From: Lachancea dasiensis
Lineage: Eukaryota > Ascomycota > Saccharomycetes > Saccharomycetales > Saccharomycetaceae
Length of the DNA: 64,000 nucleotides
NCBI GenBank assembly: GCA_900074725.1
Contig: LT598454.1
Coordinates: 688,854 to 752,853, forward strand
Direction: 5' to 3'
Shown: positions 9,874-19,688 of the stretch, one piece after another
How positions within the stretch are numbered: position 1 is the stretch's first letter
Layout of the letters: every line of letters starts with the position of its first letter
Program-made: the position numbers and the translations under genes
Notes under the pieces: model-generated
Told to the model about the DNA's origin: nothing
The model's database searches: none
Seen by the model: the letters and a program-made list of their open reading frames with translations, nothing else

Positions 9874-11067
9874 ATGAAATCGCTCACGTTTACCTGTACC
9901 CTAGCCACCTTGGCAGCGTTTTGCCTGGCGGACAGCCATCAAGAAGGATTGGACCAGAAATGGGGACAAGACTGGCCGTTTTCGGGTATTCAGACATATG
10001 CCCATCTACCACACGCAAAATGTTTATTGAACCAGAGTCTTGATTTTGATATTGGTATCATTGGCATGCCATTCGACACAGCAGTGAGTTATCGTCCTGG
10101 TGCGCGTTTCGGACCGCAGGCAATCAGAAGGGCTTCTGAGCGCCAAACTTCGATGCGGGGATTCAACTTCCGTGCAGGAGTGAATCCCTATCAGGACTGG
10201 GCGAAAGTGTTGGACTGCGGGGACGTACCTGTCACGCCAATGGACAATCATGTGGCTTTGGAAATGATGGGCGCGGCGTTCGAAGACTTGTTGTCAAGGA
10301 ATAGCACGCTCCAGCAATCAGGCTTCCCTCCCAGGTTTGTGACGCTGGGCGGTGACCACAGTATCATCTTGCCTGTACTCCGCCAGCTGCACAAAGTTTA
10401 CGGACCTATCTCCGTAATCCATTTCGACTCCCACCTCGACACTTGGGCTCCCACCAAATATCCTTCCTATTGGCATAGCGACCAATGTGACTTTACCCAC
10501 GGCTCTATGCTCTGGCTGGCCAAGCAGGAAGGCTTGCTATCTGAGAATTCCAATGTTCACGCAGGTTTGAGAACTCGTTTGAGCGGGACCGGTTGGGATG
10601 ATTACGAGGAAGACGACCAAAGTGGCTTCCACCGCATAGAGTGCGATGAGATCCTGCAGATTGGCGCGGAAGGCATGGCTGAGAAGATTCTGAAGCTGGT
10701 CCCGCACGACAGACCTGTGTACATCAGTGTTGATATTGATGTTTTAGACCCCAGCGCTGCCCCTGGCACGGGGACTGTCGAAGTCGGTGGGCTCCTGACC
10801 CGTGAACTGATTCATATGATACGCCGGCTCGAGAAGTTGCCTTTGGTCGGTGCAGACATCGTCGAAGTGTCGCCGGCTTACGATCACGCAGACATTACAG
10901 CTTTAGCTGCATCCCAGGTGGCATACGAACTCATCACTAACATGGTCAAAGGTGGGCCAATTGACCCCAAGATCATTGCTCAAAACAGGCCAACTTCCAC
11001 GGAATGGATGCTGAAAGACGAAACTGACTTCGCCGACCAGATGGTATTACAAGCTGGAGGAAATTAA
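9874..11067 (+). CDS. Secreted agmatinase/guanidino-acid ureohydrolase
   Basis: Predicted 397-residue arginase/agmatinase-superfamily enzyme. Manganese-binding motifs are intact: GGDHS (about residue 158), HFDSHLD (about 181) and SVDIDVLDP (about 284). GTGTVE near 298 is the usual substrate-side loop. The N-terminus [19 protein letters not shown] is a strong signal peptide, so the enzyme probably enters the secretory pathway, unusual for a ureohydrolase but seen in some fungal homologues. The frame stays open 89 codons upstream, but no upstream ATG gives a better start; the ATG at 9874 follows AAA. Likely substrates are agmatine, guanidinobutyrate or a related guanidino compound, releasing urea. 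It has no S. cerevisiae counterpart at this locus. Confidence 0.85.
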   Translation: MKSLTFTCTLATLAAFCLADSHQEGLDQKWGQDWPFSGIQTYAHLPHAKCLLNQSLDFDIGIIGMPFDTAVSYRPGARFGPQAIRRASERQTSMRGFNFRAGVNPYQDWAKVLDCGDVPVTPMDNHVALEMMGAAFEDLLSRNSTLQQSGFPPRFVTLGGDHSIILPVLRQLHKVYGPISVIHFDSHLDTWAPTKYPSYWHSDQCDFTHGSMLWLAKQEGLLSENSNVHAGLRTRLSGTGWDDYEEDDQSGFHRIECDEILQIGAEGMAEKILKLVPHDRPVYISVDIDVLDPSAAPGTGTVEVGGLLTRELIHMIRRLEKLPLVGADIVEVSPAYDHADITALAASQVAYELITNMVKGGPIDPKIIAQNRPTSTEWMLKDETDFADQMVLQAGGN

Positions 11068-11515
11068 TTGATGGCGCGGGGAGCAAATACTATTGCATAG
11101 CTTGATTGGAAAGAGTAGCCTACAGGTGATCAATTAGGAACACATAAAATACATGAATGCGGTCCCAAGGCCATTTAATTCTCGAAATTCGCTGCTTTAT
11201 GGTCGTGTCTCGACTCAACTAATACACAGTTAAGGTCTTCACCTGCTATCCGAGTCTAAGTACCCCTGCGGTGCTTGCAGTTAGACGTTATACTTGGTTC
11301 TTGTATGTCTTGTGCTATCGTATCGTGTTACTATGCATACAGGATCGTTCTCATATATATAGATATCAGCAAAAAAAGGTATAGCATACAAGCAACAATC
11401 GGTCACCTACGGAACGCCTTTGAAGCGCTTTCTGAGCTCGAGGGGGTTTATAAATTGTACTGCTCTTACAGCTGAAGATAACTAAGCGGATTTCCGCCAT
11501 TGTTCCGGGTCCAGA
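11068..11515. other. Intergenic; promoter of the PH-domain gene
   Basis: No gene is visible. A TATATATA tract lies at about 11354-11361, some 155 bp before the PH-domain start. The longest frame is short and featureless. Confidence 0.6.
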
Positions 11516-13765
11516 ATGAGCGCTGTGGCTCATCCGAGAATGAAATCGGGAATCACCAAACACAGTAACATTGCAAAAAGCAAGTCCACTGATTCTAGTA
11601 CATCTCTGTCTTCGTCAGATTGCCGTTCAAATAGTGCAGAACCTATAGAGAAGCATGAACGCGATTCCTCAATAAAGCAGTCGCGGGGTCACCAAGGTTC
11701 CGGTAACACAACTAAAGTCGAAAATCAACCGCGCAGCAAACCCCAGGAGGTAGAGGATGACTTTTTTGCCTGGGTAGATCCTTTACCAGTGAGGCCTCCA
11801 GGTTACAAAGCTACGAACCCCAATAGACGCGTTGCATATCCTGTTTACGACGTGGAAGAGCCTAACCTGTTGCCTCCATACTCCTCGACTGTTGACGAAA
11901 TCACGCTTGTATCGATGAAGATGGAATGGCTCAACCCGTATACTCCGTCCCCGTCGCGAGGGTGGAAAAACTTCGTCATGGAGATCAACTCAACTCAGCT
12001 AAATTTTTATCACATTGATCCATCGTTGACTAAAAGTATTAGAAATTATTGGAATGGGAAGGCTCATTTTGCTGGCGACAACATTGATCCAATACTTGAG
12101 TATGACAGCCATCATTCGATCTTCAATTCTTTGGGCTCGAAAAGCACTTACCAATTTAATAGAGCTGATCAGGAATCGCTGACCTCGAAGATCAAGAAAG
12201 AGAAGTCAAAGCTCTTGGCCAGCAGCAAACTCTTCAGATCATACTCTTTACAATTTGCAAAATTTGGCATTCCAACAGATTACAACCGAAAGACATTCGT
12301 TCTGCGCATGAGATGCGAAACCGAGCAATTTTTGCTAAGCTTTTCCCACGTCGATGATATGATTATGTGGAGCGTACACTTAAGTATCGGAATCGGAGTA
12401 TCTCTCGATCTCGATTTCAGAGAATTCCCAAGTTATAGAACGGTCCCTCGTCGGCGCAGACGCAGAAGACGGAAGAGACAGCTAAATAATGGTCTTGTGG
12501 GTACTCCTGGTAGACCTGGTTCGGTTGCTTCTAACAACTCCACCGAATCTCGAAAAGGATTTTTGGACCTACATTCGCCAAACAAAAAGAGATCTAGCTC
12601 CGCCACCGGAAGTGTTTCATCTACCCCGGGCGAGGACTACTTTTCTTCGGCATACTCCACATCAAGCTCTAGACGCGACAGTAACGACTCCATCAAATTT
12701 AAGCTTAAAAGCTTTTTCAAATCAGACAAAAAGACAACTTCTCCTTCTCATAGAAACCAATATAATCGAAAGCTTAGTGTAGCTGGGCTGAACTCGGTTG
12801 TGGAGGATGACGAAGAGGATCACGTTCCAAACAGAACTCAGTCTACCTCTAACACGCCAAGGAAAAAGGAGCACCTTGCCAGGCCAGGGTTAGACCAACG
12901 CTCACAATCGACCGGCTTACTACCAAACAACGGCGAAACCGAGGATTATTTTGGATTCGTGCAAGATTCATCATCGGGACAACATGATGTACCAGCTCTT
13001 ACCCCTGGCTCCCCAGGATCACCAGGCAGTATTAATTCCATAGGCGGTGCTACTATTGCTTCTAACGAGCTTCAAATGCAAACTGGATTCCACAACAATG
13101 TCGGCCTTCAAAATGATTTGAATGAGCTTCACGAGATTATTCGTGAGCACAATGAGGATGTGGTAGAGGATGTCATTGAGGATGAAGAAGAAGAAGAAGA
13201 ATCTCCCACCGGCAATGATCTCGAAGATGATCTTGAAGATGATGCTGAAGACGATGATGATGACATTGATAGCGTGCGTCGTAATCATACAGCTGCAACC
13301 TCCTCAATCTATCAGGACGAGGGTATATTCCATGACAGTGAGGATGACTATAACTACGTGGTGGACCGTGGTGATGCTTTCAGGAGGAGAGCTTCCTCAG
13401 TAGCTAGCAACTTGAGCAGCACGCCCTACGGTAGCGACGGGGTTAAATGGAGGCCCCCCAGAAAGGAGATGTCTAGAAGAAGATACATCCGGGACTCTTT
13501 AAGATGCATAAGACCTCTTCCAGAAGATGAGGACTGGGTCGGCACTGTCATAATTAGACCAATACCGCCTCCTGCCTACGAAACGAATAATCCTCCTGTG
13601 TCTGGTTTCATTTTTGACCAGGGACGAACTGGAAAGCCAAAGGCATCAAAAATCAAGAACATGAGAATTGAAAATGGCATCATTCTAAACAAATGCAAAA
13701 ACCATTTTGTGAAGCCCTACGTCGTTGGCCCCGTCGGACTGCTAAAAACAAACGCCAGGTGCTAG
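11516..13765 (+). CDS. PH-domain protein of the YHR131C/YNL144C family
   Basis: Predicted 749 residues. A disordered Ser-rich N-terminus is followed by a PH-like domain (about 130-305; WLNPYTPSPSRGWKNF to the VDDMIMWSVHLSIGIGVSLDL helix). Next come a run of arginines (about 314-324), a long Ser/Asn-rich linker and an acidic Glu/Asp tract near 550-585. A conserved basic C-terminus contains RPIPPPAYE. S. cerevisiae has two uncharacterised ohnologues, YHR131C and YNL144C, at the equivalent positions. The PPAYE motif could be an Rsp5-binding PY-like motif. The molecular role is unknown. Confidence 0.88.
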   Translation: MSAVAHPRMKSGITKHSNIAKSKSTDSSTSLSSSDCRSNSAEPIEKHERDSSIKQSRGHQGSGNTTKVENQPRSKPQEVEDDFFAWVDPLPVRPPGYKATNPNRRVAYPVYDVEEPNLLPPYSSTVDEITLVSMKMEWLNPYTPSPSRGWKNFVMEINSTQLNFYHIDPSLTKSIRNYWNGKAHFAGDNIDPILEYDSHHSIFNSLGSKSTYQFNRADQESLTSKIKKEKSKLLASSKLFRSYSLQFAKFGIPTDYNRKTFVLRMRCETEQFLLSFSHVDDMIMWSVHLSIGIGVSLDLDFREFPSYRTVPRRRRRRRRKRQLNNGLVGTPGRPGSVASNNSTESRKGFLDLHSPNKKRSSSATGSVSSTPGEDYFSSAYSTSSSRRDSNDSIKFKLKSFFKSDKKTTSPSHRNQYNRKLSVAGLNSVVEDDEEDHVPNRTQSTSNTPRKKEHLARPGLDQRSQSTGLLPNNGETEDYFGFVQDSSSGQHDVPALTPGSPGSPGSINSIGGATIASNELQMQTGFHNNVGLQNDLNELHEIIREHNEDVVEDVIEDEEEEEESPTGNDLEDDLEDDAEDDDDDIDSVRRNHTAATSSIYQDEGIFHDSEDDYNYVVDRGDAFRRRASSVASNLSSTPYGSDGVKWRPPRKEMSRRRYIRDSLRCIRPLPEDEDWVGTVIIRPIPPPAYETNNPPVSGFIFDQGRTGKPKASKIKNMRIENGIILNKCKNHFVKPYVVGPVGLLKTNARC

Positions 13766-13990
13766 AGCGTGTGCTCCGCCCTAACATGACAGATGTCTCG
13801 CCTCGAGACCTCGCAAGCAAAGGATGGTTTCTTGAATGTTTTTCTCTTATTTTGGAACTGCAAACGTCCGTACGGTAACGCAACTTGACGCTCTTATGTA
13901 TACTATAGCTTATTGCATGCATACCACTTTTACATTTTTGTTGCGCCCAATGTGTGTGATCTTGAAATCCGATCGGAATGCTCTACGGTT

Positions 13991-14397
13991 TCACAAAATC
14001 AAATAGGCAATAACTACAACGCACACAGTACTAAATACAACGGCCCGCGCGATGTGTAAAGGGTTTGCATCATCGGGCGAGAACTCCAGGGAAGAGAAAA
14101 TCGGAGAGCTCGCTCCTATATCACCAGGCCTCCGCCGGAGCTTTTGAACCCACGATCCCCAACTCTTGAAATATGCACCTAAAATCGAGCAAAAAAAGCC
14201 CTTATTGTTAGTACTTAAAATATGGGTAGCATGATTAATGTATTTCCAATTATTAGCATACCAGATTGTGCGTATTCTTTACCCTTCATCGCTATGACAG
14301 CCATAAGCAGGAAGCTCAAGAACAGTTTGATTAAACTCAAATGTGCCCTCTGTACTCCGAGGCTAGAGCCAACGCCCTTGCCATCCTTCTTAAGCAT
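13991..14397 (-). CDS. Small spliced two-TM membrane protein (unrecognised)
   Basis: Two-exon gene on the minus strand: exon 1 14262-14397, exon 2 13991-14178, predicted 107 residues. The 83-bp intron has a GTATGC donor, a perfect TACTAAC branch site (14207-14213) and a TTTTAG acceptor. Joining leaves an intact glycine codon and opens 61 more codons. The product has a hydrophobic segment near residues 21-37 (LSLIKLFLSFLLMAVIAM), a basic stretch QKLRRRP and a C-terminal membrane segment (ARAVVFSTVCVVVIAYLIL). I do not recognise it. Position and strand match YNL146W, a small ER-localised S. cerevisiae protein, but I cannot confirm homology. A membrane-type ORF just upstream (14453-14788) may belong to the same gene. 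Confidence 0.6.
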
Positions 14398-14452
14398 CCT
14401 GAAATGCAGATGAGGGTTTACAAAGCATCAACTTCCTCGTGCTCCCAAACTC

Positions 14453-14788
14453 TCAAACCCACCCATGTTGTACTAATGGACCTTGATTGAATTGAGCCCT
14501 ATGAGAATCAACGTTAACAATGACCAGCGATTTTCGTGACGCTGGGTAAAGAAAACTCTGGAGGCTCATCTCAAGAGCACAAACCCAGCTAAAAAGTAGC
14601 GCAAGTACAGCCCATATCCTAGTACAACTCTTAGCTACCCGTCTGCTTCGGATGCTTTGAAAAACTAAGACAGCAAAAACCAGCCGAAAAGAATTCAAAG
14701 AAAAAAAGAAGAACAAGAACACGAATATGAACGAGAGGGCCAAGCTCCAACTGGTCTGATTGTTTAATAACAGCTTTGGCGACCTCAT
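14453..14788 (-). CDS. Hydrophobic ORF upstream of the spliced TM gene
   Basis: From the ATG at 14788 this encodes 111 residues with two or three strongly hydrophobic stretches (about 14-33, 35-50 and 60-75) and a more polar tail. It lies head-to-head with the B-box gene across a compact 222-bp promoter containing TCACGTGA, the usual layout for a real start. It ends 55 bp before the exon 1 ATG of the spliced gene on the same strand. It may be the N-terminal part of that gene joined by an intron I cannot define, a separate gene, or chance. No canonical splice pair links the two in frame. Confidence 0.3.
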   Translation of the reverse strand: MRSPKLLLNNQTSWSLALSFIFVFLFFFFSLNSFRLVFAVLVFQSIRSRRVAKSCTRIWAVLALLFSWVCALEMSLQSFLYPASRKSLVIVNVDSHRAQFNQGPLVQHGWV

Positions 14789-14845
14789 GCTGCTAAACAC
14801 CCAACGTAATCAAAACTTTGACCTCTCAACAACGGTGTGCTTAAG

Positions 14846-14853
14846 TCACGTGA
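14846..14853. promoter_or_regulatory. TCACGTGA E-box in divergent promoter
   Basis: A palindromic CACGTG core (Cbf1/Pho4-type) lies 158 bp upstream of the B-box gene and 58 bp upstream of the minus-strand ORF at 14788. Confidence 0.5.
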
Positions 14854-15010
14854 TACGTACGTTCTAAGAGCCAAGACTACTGAAAAATGTATCGATGTTA
14901 GTGCTCGGGTGAGTTGAATCTCTGTTCGGTGAAGTGTCCGGTTTTTGGTGACATTTCCACGTTTTGACCATTGGTATTTAGACCAGGCACTTACTATAAG
15001 ACTCTGAAAA

Positions 15011-16828
15011 ATGTCTTCCAAGAAAACGTTGAAACAGATTCTCGATTCGGAATACATCGAGGAAAGCGACGATGAAGCCGAAGCTGCCCTAGAAAGGTCC
15101 ACCGGCGAAATTGATGGAAATGATGGTGGAGAAGAGGTCATTGACAAAAACTACTGTGTTGATTGCAAAGACATGAAGACTGAAATTATATGCAGGGATT
15201 GTGAAGAACAATTCTGCGTGGTTTGTTTCGACATGATTCACCGCAGCGGTCGCAGAAAGCAGCACGAGTTTGTTAAAACCAGTCCTGAAGGACAGGAGCA
15301 ACCAGATGGGGAGTATGAGCAAAAACAGGTGCAGGACATGGCCAACGTCGGTGACAAAACAGACAAGGAAACCGTCATGCAAGTCCCGGAAACTGTCAAC
15401 TCCCTTGACCATAAGATGCTTGCTATGCTATCCAAACATGCCAAGTTTATACCCATGCGCTTAACATCCGAGGAGAGACATCTATTGAGGCTATTAGAGG
15501 CCGCTTTGCATGTATCGGAATACACGGACCGCGTCGATATAATATCGTACAAATCCAAGGCCAAACGTATTGTCGAACAGCTGAAAGAGATGTGCTCTGT
15601 GTTGTGTGGGTTAGTTATTGCTTCTAATCTGAAAGTGGGTAAAAAGCTGTTAGAAATGAAGAATTTCTCGGATAACTCATCGTGGTTCCAAGATGTCTTC
15701 GAAATCGGCAGACGTTATAAGATCATGAACCCCGAGAAAATGAGAGATACGTACGGTAAGATGTGCTACATGATTATGGATTCCCGCTTGCCCCAAATCG
15801 AAGATCACATGGAATTCCATTTGTTCAAGCCCATTAAGACGGTATACGACTACCTCTCAAAACCTGAGGATCAGGGCCATGCTTTGAAAGTATTCGAGGA
15901 TAAGCTAATTCTATACGCAACCTCACAAATCTCACCTGTTGGAAAAACCAGAGCGGAAATTAACAGGCTGATCAGGCAAAAGGAAACAGCGGTAGAAAAA
16001 TTGGTCTCCAGATATTCTAGCAAGCATTATGGCAAAGATGACATTCGTCAGGTTCTGTACTCAATTGGTGATTACAATGCGTACATTAATATGAATCGCA
16101 GACCTGTCATGCGCATGCTTGAGCGTTTAGAAGCCTTTCGGGATCCCAGTATCGCAACTCAGTATTCACTTGGCATTCAATATGGGCGCCATGGTGCTCG
16201 CCTGACCCACGATCACATGCGTCAAATGGAATATGTGCAACAATCGCTCTCACTGTGGTCGTTGATACAGAGAGAGATGATACATTTGTGGTATATTGCT
16301 GATCAGGATCTTTACAACCCTTATGAGTACAGACTGGCCTCCACTGGCCAAGGTCTGAACCGTATAAAAGCTTGTCCAGCGTTGTATCGAGAAATGCATT
16401 CCATCCTACAAGAATGCCGTTCTAAGTGTGAGACATGGGTAGGTTCGTCAGTGGTACATCTAGGAGATGATGCAGTTCCTAACGCTTTATTTTTCCTCGA
16501 CAAATACACCCAGGTTCCTAACATCTTGATTCCCTTTGATCAAACCTTACTACAAATCAATGACTTGGTCAAAGACGATGCCTCCCTCTTAGAATATATC
16601 GAGGCAGAGTACGGGTCGGTTGATGACTTGAAGCTAACGATACTTCAAGATGCTTTTGCCCACATGTTTGACGGTTCGGGAGCTGATAATTTCTACATGA
16701 GTGGATCGTGTATTGACGGTAGATTAACTTCGGCTTGGAATCACACCAACGCCATCGCAAAAAAGAAGTACTATAAAATCTTTCTAATGACAGGATTCAT
16801 CGGATTTAATGGTCAAGAGGGCTTCTGA
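15011..16828 (+). CDS. B-box zinc-finger protein, UPF0652/DUF2009-like
   Basis: Predicted 605 residues. After an acidic N-terminus comes a B-box-type zinc finger (about residues 46-82: CVDC, CRDC, CVVC and trailing histidines). A Gln-rich linker and a long, mostly helical conserved domain of about 470 residues follow. Overall it resembles the eukaryotic UPF0652 (DUF2009) family, which combines a B-box with a large domain of unknown function and occurs in fission yeast but, as far as I know, not in S. cerevisiae. The C-terminus ends in FIGFNGQEGF. ATG at 15011. It sits between the PH-domain gene and ARP1, where S. cerevisiae has nothing. Function unknown. Confidence 0.65.
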   Translation: MSSKKTLKQILDSEYIEESDDEAEAALERSTGEIDGNDGGEEVIDKNYCVDCKDMKTEIICRDCEEQFCVVCFDMIHRSGRRKQHEFVKTSPEGQEQPDGEYEQKQVQDMANVGDKTDKETVMQVPETVNSLDHKMLAMLSKHAKFIPMRLTSEERHLLRLLEAALHVSEYTDRVDIISYKSKAKRIVEQLKEMCSVLCGLVIASNLKVGKKLLEMKNFSDNSSWFQDVFEIGRRYKIMNPEKMRDTYGKMCYMIMDSRLPQIEDHMEFHLFKPIKTVYDYLSKPEDQGHALKVFEDKLILYATSQISPVGKTRAEINRLIRQKETAVEKLVSRYSSKHYGKDDIRQVLYSIGDYNAYINMNRRPVMRMLERLEAFRDPSIATQYSLGIQYGRHGARLTHDHMRQMEYVQQSLSLWSLIQREMIHLWYIADQDLYNPYEYRLASTGQGLNRIKACPALYREMHSILQECRSKCETWVGSSVVHLGDDAVPNALFFLDKYTQVPNILIPFDQTLLQINDLVKDDASLLEYIEAEYGSVDDLKLTILQDAFAHMFDGSGADNFYMSGSCIDGRLTSAWNHTNAIAKKKYYKIFLMTGFIGFNGQEGF

Positions 16829-16955
16829 AATACATCCCAGTAAGCATTTTTGTATATAGCCAGTATTTAAGGTGTATTTTAAAATTAATAATATTATTAC
16901 ATTATCACAACTATGAGATGTTCTGCGTCCGAGGTCGCAACCCTGCCTTTGGCTC

Positions 16956-18107
16956 ATGAGTGAGCCTCAGTTCTTATACAACCAGCCCGTGGTGCTTGAT
17001 AATGGATCTGGAATAGTAAAAGCAGGGTTTAGTGGTGAGGATAAGCCAAAATGTTTTGAGTACGCAATGGTTGGCAAACCAAAATACAGCAAGATAATGG
17101 CAGGGGGGCTCGCTGGTGACACACATTTGATAGGGAATGAAGCTCAGAGACTGAGAGGGCTTCTGAAACTTGACTATCCCCTAGAGCACGGTATCGTCAA
17201 AAATTGGGAGGGGCTTGAGTTATTGTGGTCATACGTCTTTCGCGAGAGTTTGAACCTGAACGGCATCGAAGATCATCCCGTTTTGGTCACAGAGGCACCC
17301 CTCAATCCCGCGGTAAATAGAGAACATATGTGTGAACTGTTATTTGAGTCCTTTAATGTTCCAGCGGTTTACGTCTCAATTCAGGCAGTGTTAGCCCTTT
17401 ATGCTAGTGGCAGGACAACAGGTTGCGTGGTCGATTGTGGGGATGGGGTATGTCACAGTGTTCCTGTGTATGATGGATTCACGCTCCCTTCAGCGGTACG
17501 ACGAATTGATGTTGCGGGTAGAGATGTTACAGAATTTTTACAATTATTGCTTCGCAAGTCCACAGGTGTTACACTTCTTTCGAGCTCTGAGCGAGAGATT
17601 GTACGAATAATAAAAGAAAAGTCATGCTATGTGGCTCCAGATATATCTACCGAGGAACAGAGATATGCTGGGGTTGATAACGAGGAATTACAAACCAAAT
17701 TCAAATTACCAGACGGAAAAGTACTCACTATGGGGCCCGAGAAGTTCCGCGCTGCTGAAATCCTCTTTCAGCCTCAACTCATAGGTTCGGAGTCTGATGG
17801 GGTGTCTGAAATGTGCTATCAAAGTATCCTTAAGGTGGATCTAGATTTGAGACCGTCTTTGTACTCAAATATCATATTTAGCGGAGGCTCAACAATGTTT
17901 GCCGGATTTGGAGACCGCTTTTTGAATGAACTACGAACACAATGTGAGCCTAACACTAAGATCAAAATATTCGCTCCACCGGAACGGAAATATAGTACGT
18001 GGATAGGTGGGTCCATTCTTGCGGGATTGTCTACTTTTGAAAGGCTTTGGGTAACTAAATCTGAATGGCAAGAAAACCCGCAATGCGTGCATTCACGGTT
18101 TATGTAG
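16956..18107 (+). CDS. ARP1: Actin-related protein Arp1 (centractin)
   Basis: Predicted 383 residues, full length for Arp1 (384 in S. cerevisiae). Arp1 forms the short filament of dynactin, the dynein activator used for nuclear migration. The actin fold is clear: phosphate-binding VVLDNGSGIVKAGFSGED near the N-terminus, TEAPLNP, VVDCGDG for the second phosphate loop, and a C-terminal SGGSTMFAGFGDRFLNEL. It matches YHR129C by position and converges with FUR1 (76 bp between stops). Confidence 0.95.
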   Translation: MSEPQFLYNQPVVLDNGSGIVKAGFSGEDKPKCFEYAMVGKPKYSKIMAGGLAGDTHLIGNEAQRLRGLLKLDYPLEHGIVKNWEGLELLWSYVFRESLNLNGIEDHPVLVTEAPLNPAVNREHMCELLFESFNVPAVYVSIQAVLALYASGRTTGCVVDCGDGVCHSVPVYDGFTLPSAVRRIDVAGRDVTEFLQLLLRKSTGVTLLSSSEREIVRIIKEKSCYVAPDISTEEQRYAGVDNEELQTKFKLPDGKVLTMGPEKFRAAEILFQPQLIGSESDGVSEMCYQSILKVDLDLRPSLYSNIIFSGGSTMFAGFGDRFLNELRTQCEPNTKIKIFAPPERKYSTWIGGSILAGLSTFERLWVTKSEWQENPQCVHSRFM

Positions 18108-18183
18108 ATTACTATGAGGAACGCCTTCATCTAAAATCACTCTCATGTATTTCAATACCACTCACACCATTGATAGATAACTA

Positions 18184-18834
18184 TTATATGCAGTAATATC
18201 TATCACCAAAGTCCCCAAGGCCAGGAACAAGATATCTGTTTTCGTCTAGCCCAGAATCGATGGCACCAGTCACGATTTTAACGTTAGGAAATTTAGCGTG
18301 GTAAAGGTCAATTCCTTCTTTGCTGCAAATGAGATTCAAAAAAAATATACGCTCTTGTTTAACTCCTCTTTTGATCAGCACTTCTGTGGCCATGGCAGCA
18401 CTGCCACCAGTGGCTAACATGGGGTCCAATAGAAATACAAACCTTTCTGAGATATCTTCGGGAAGTTTTTCGAAAAAGAGCCTTGGCAAAGCAGTTTCTT
18501 CATCTCTTTGGATCAAAATTTTACCAATACGCACGGAACGACAGCACTCTCTGAGACCCTGTTCCATAGATTCGCCTGCTCTTACAATGGAAACACCACA
18601 AATTTTGCCCAAGAATGACACACCATCAAATTTTTGGTTCGTGGAAGTTTCTACAACCTTAGGTGTTACTGGAAGATGATTCAATCCTTCTTCAACCAGC
18701 AACCGGATGATTCTGTCCGCGTAAAAGATAAAGTCTGGTCTCCGTGTGGTTTGATCTCTAATAATGGTATATAGCCCAAGTAATTGGTTAGTTTGTGGCA
18801 GCAACACCACATTTTTGAATGGTTCGGTTGACAT
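18184..18834 (-). CDS. FUR1: Uracil phosphoribosyltransferase
   Basis: Predicted 216 residues, identical in length to S. cerevisiae Fur1. The enzyme converts uracil and PRPP to UMP in pyrimidine salvage and is what activates 5-fluorouracil in yeast. The PRPP loop FLLDPMLATGGSAAMA (about residues 137-152) and the C-terminal GLGDFGDRYY uracil-binding region are intact. Position matches YHR128W next to ARP1. Confidence 0.97.
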   Translation of the reverse strand: MSTEPFKNVVLLPQTNQLLGLYTIIRDQTTRRPDFIFYADRIIRLLVEEGLNHLPVTPKVVETSTNQKFDGVSFLGKICGVSIVRAGESMEQGLRECCRSVRIGKILIQRDEETALPRLFFEKLPEDISERFVFLLDPMLATGGSAAMATEVLIKRGVKQERIFFLNLICSKEGIDLYHAKFPNVKIVTGAIDSGLDENRYLVPGLGDFGDRYYCI

Positions 18835-19688
18835 ATGTGTGGTAGAAATTGAAATTGGGAGTATTGAGGGCGATATCTGGAAATGTTTCTGTCACCCTGG
18901 AAGAAAATCCGCAGTACTAGGGAAACTAAGTTGAACGATTGTTCCAGCAAAGAGCTAATATAATGTCTCCTAAACAGCAGGGAGAATACTTAGCTTGACT
19001 CAAGGCTTGGCAGCTACGTACTTCAGAATATATGCTATGGCGGTGGTCAAATTCTTTTATGTAAATCATAACTTTCAACCACTTGGCGGATCAAAAAAAT
19101 AGTCCGTCGGAATTGACCTTTCGAAGATGGCCATCGAGATATCAGATATCAAAAATACAGAGGGCAAGAAAGCTCCATGCTTGATGGGGTAGATTAGCAT
19201 TCAAGTATTGGAAGCTAGCTTTCAGTAGGATTAATAACTGAGTTGATGAAAAAGAGAGTTGGTTTGCGCCATTGACCTTTAAAACAGTACGTACCCAAAA
19301 GCCAAAAAAAAAAAAAAACAAGCAACATCTGCTGATGAACCGGAAGCGGTTGCCAAAGGAATATCGGCACACTGAAGGCAACAGTGCTTGAGACATTTCG
19401 TTGATCTCTCAAGTGTTTAAATTAGACTAAACAACATGATATGGTACATCATATTTAACGAAAGGGACGCTAGTTATTGTAGCACCGTCCACTTCCCAAT
19501 TCAACTTTCTTCCCCAGTGGTTTAACGGCTCATCAATACTAGGGACTGCCCAATTCTTTTCCACCACTGAGTCTTTATATTCTTGCAAATGTTAATTTTT
19601 GAAGGATTGATAATCTACACAAATTGCGAGCAAGGTGGTCCAGCTCGTATGCTACCGCTGTGGCATTGTTTCTCTGTATTACTCGTCC
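18835..19688. other. Intergenic between FUR1 and LSM7
   Basis: About 850 bp without a supported gene. There is a poly-A run near 19302-19318. A 21-codon ORF at 19129-19194 ends in CLMG and is probably chance. FUR1 reads away from here, so its promoter should lie at the left end; the LSM7 3' region lies at the right end. Confidence 0.5.

Noticed and set aside
14090-14180. Possible tRNA on the minus strand (GTGGGTTCAAAAG resembles a T-arm)
   Set aside because: The flanking arms do not pair and there is no A box. The bases are coding sequence of exon 2 of the spliced membrane-protein gene.
19129-19194. 21-codon ORF ending in CLMG, considered as an a-factor-like precursor (MFA2 is nearby in S. 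cerevisiae)
   Set aside because: There is no WDPxCVxA-type C-terminus, glycine is a poor CaaX end, and there is no pheromone-like core.
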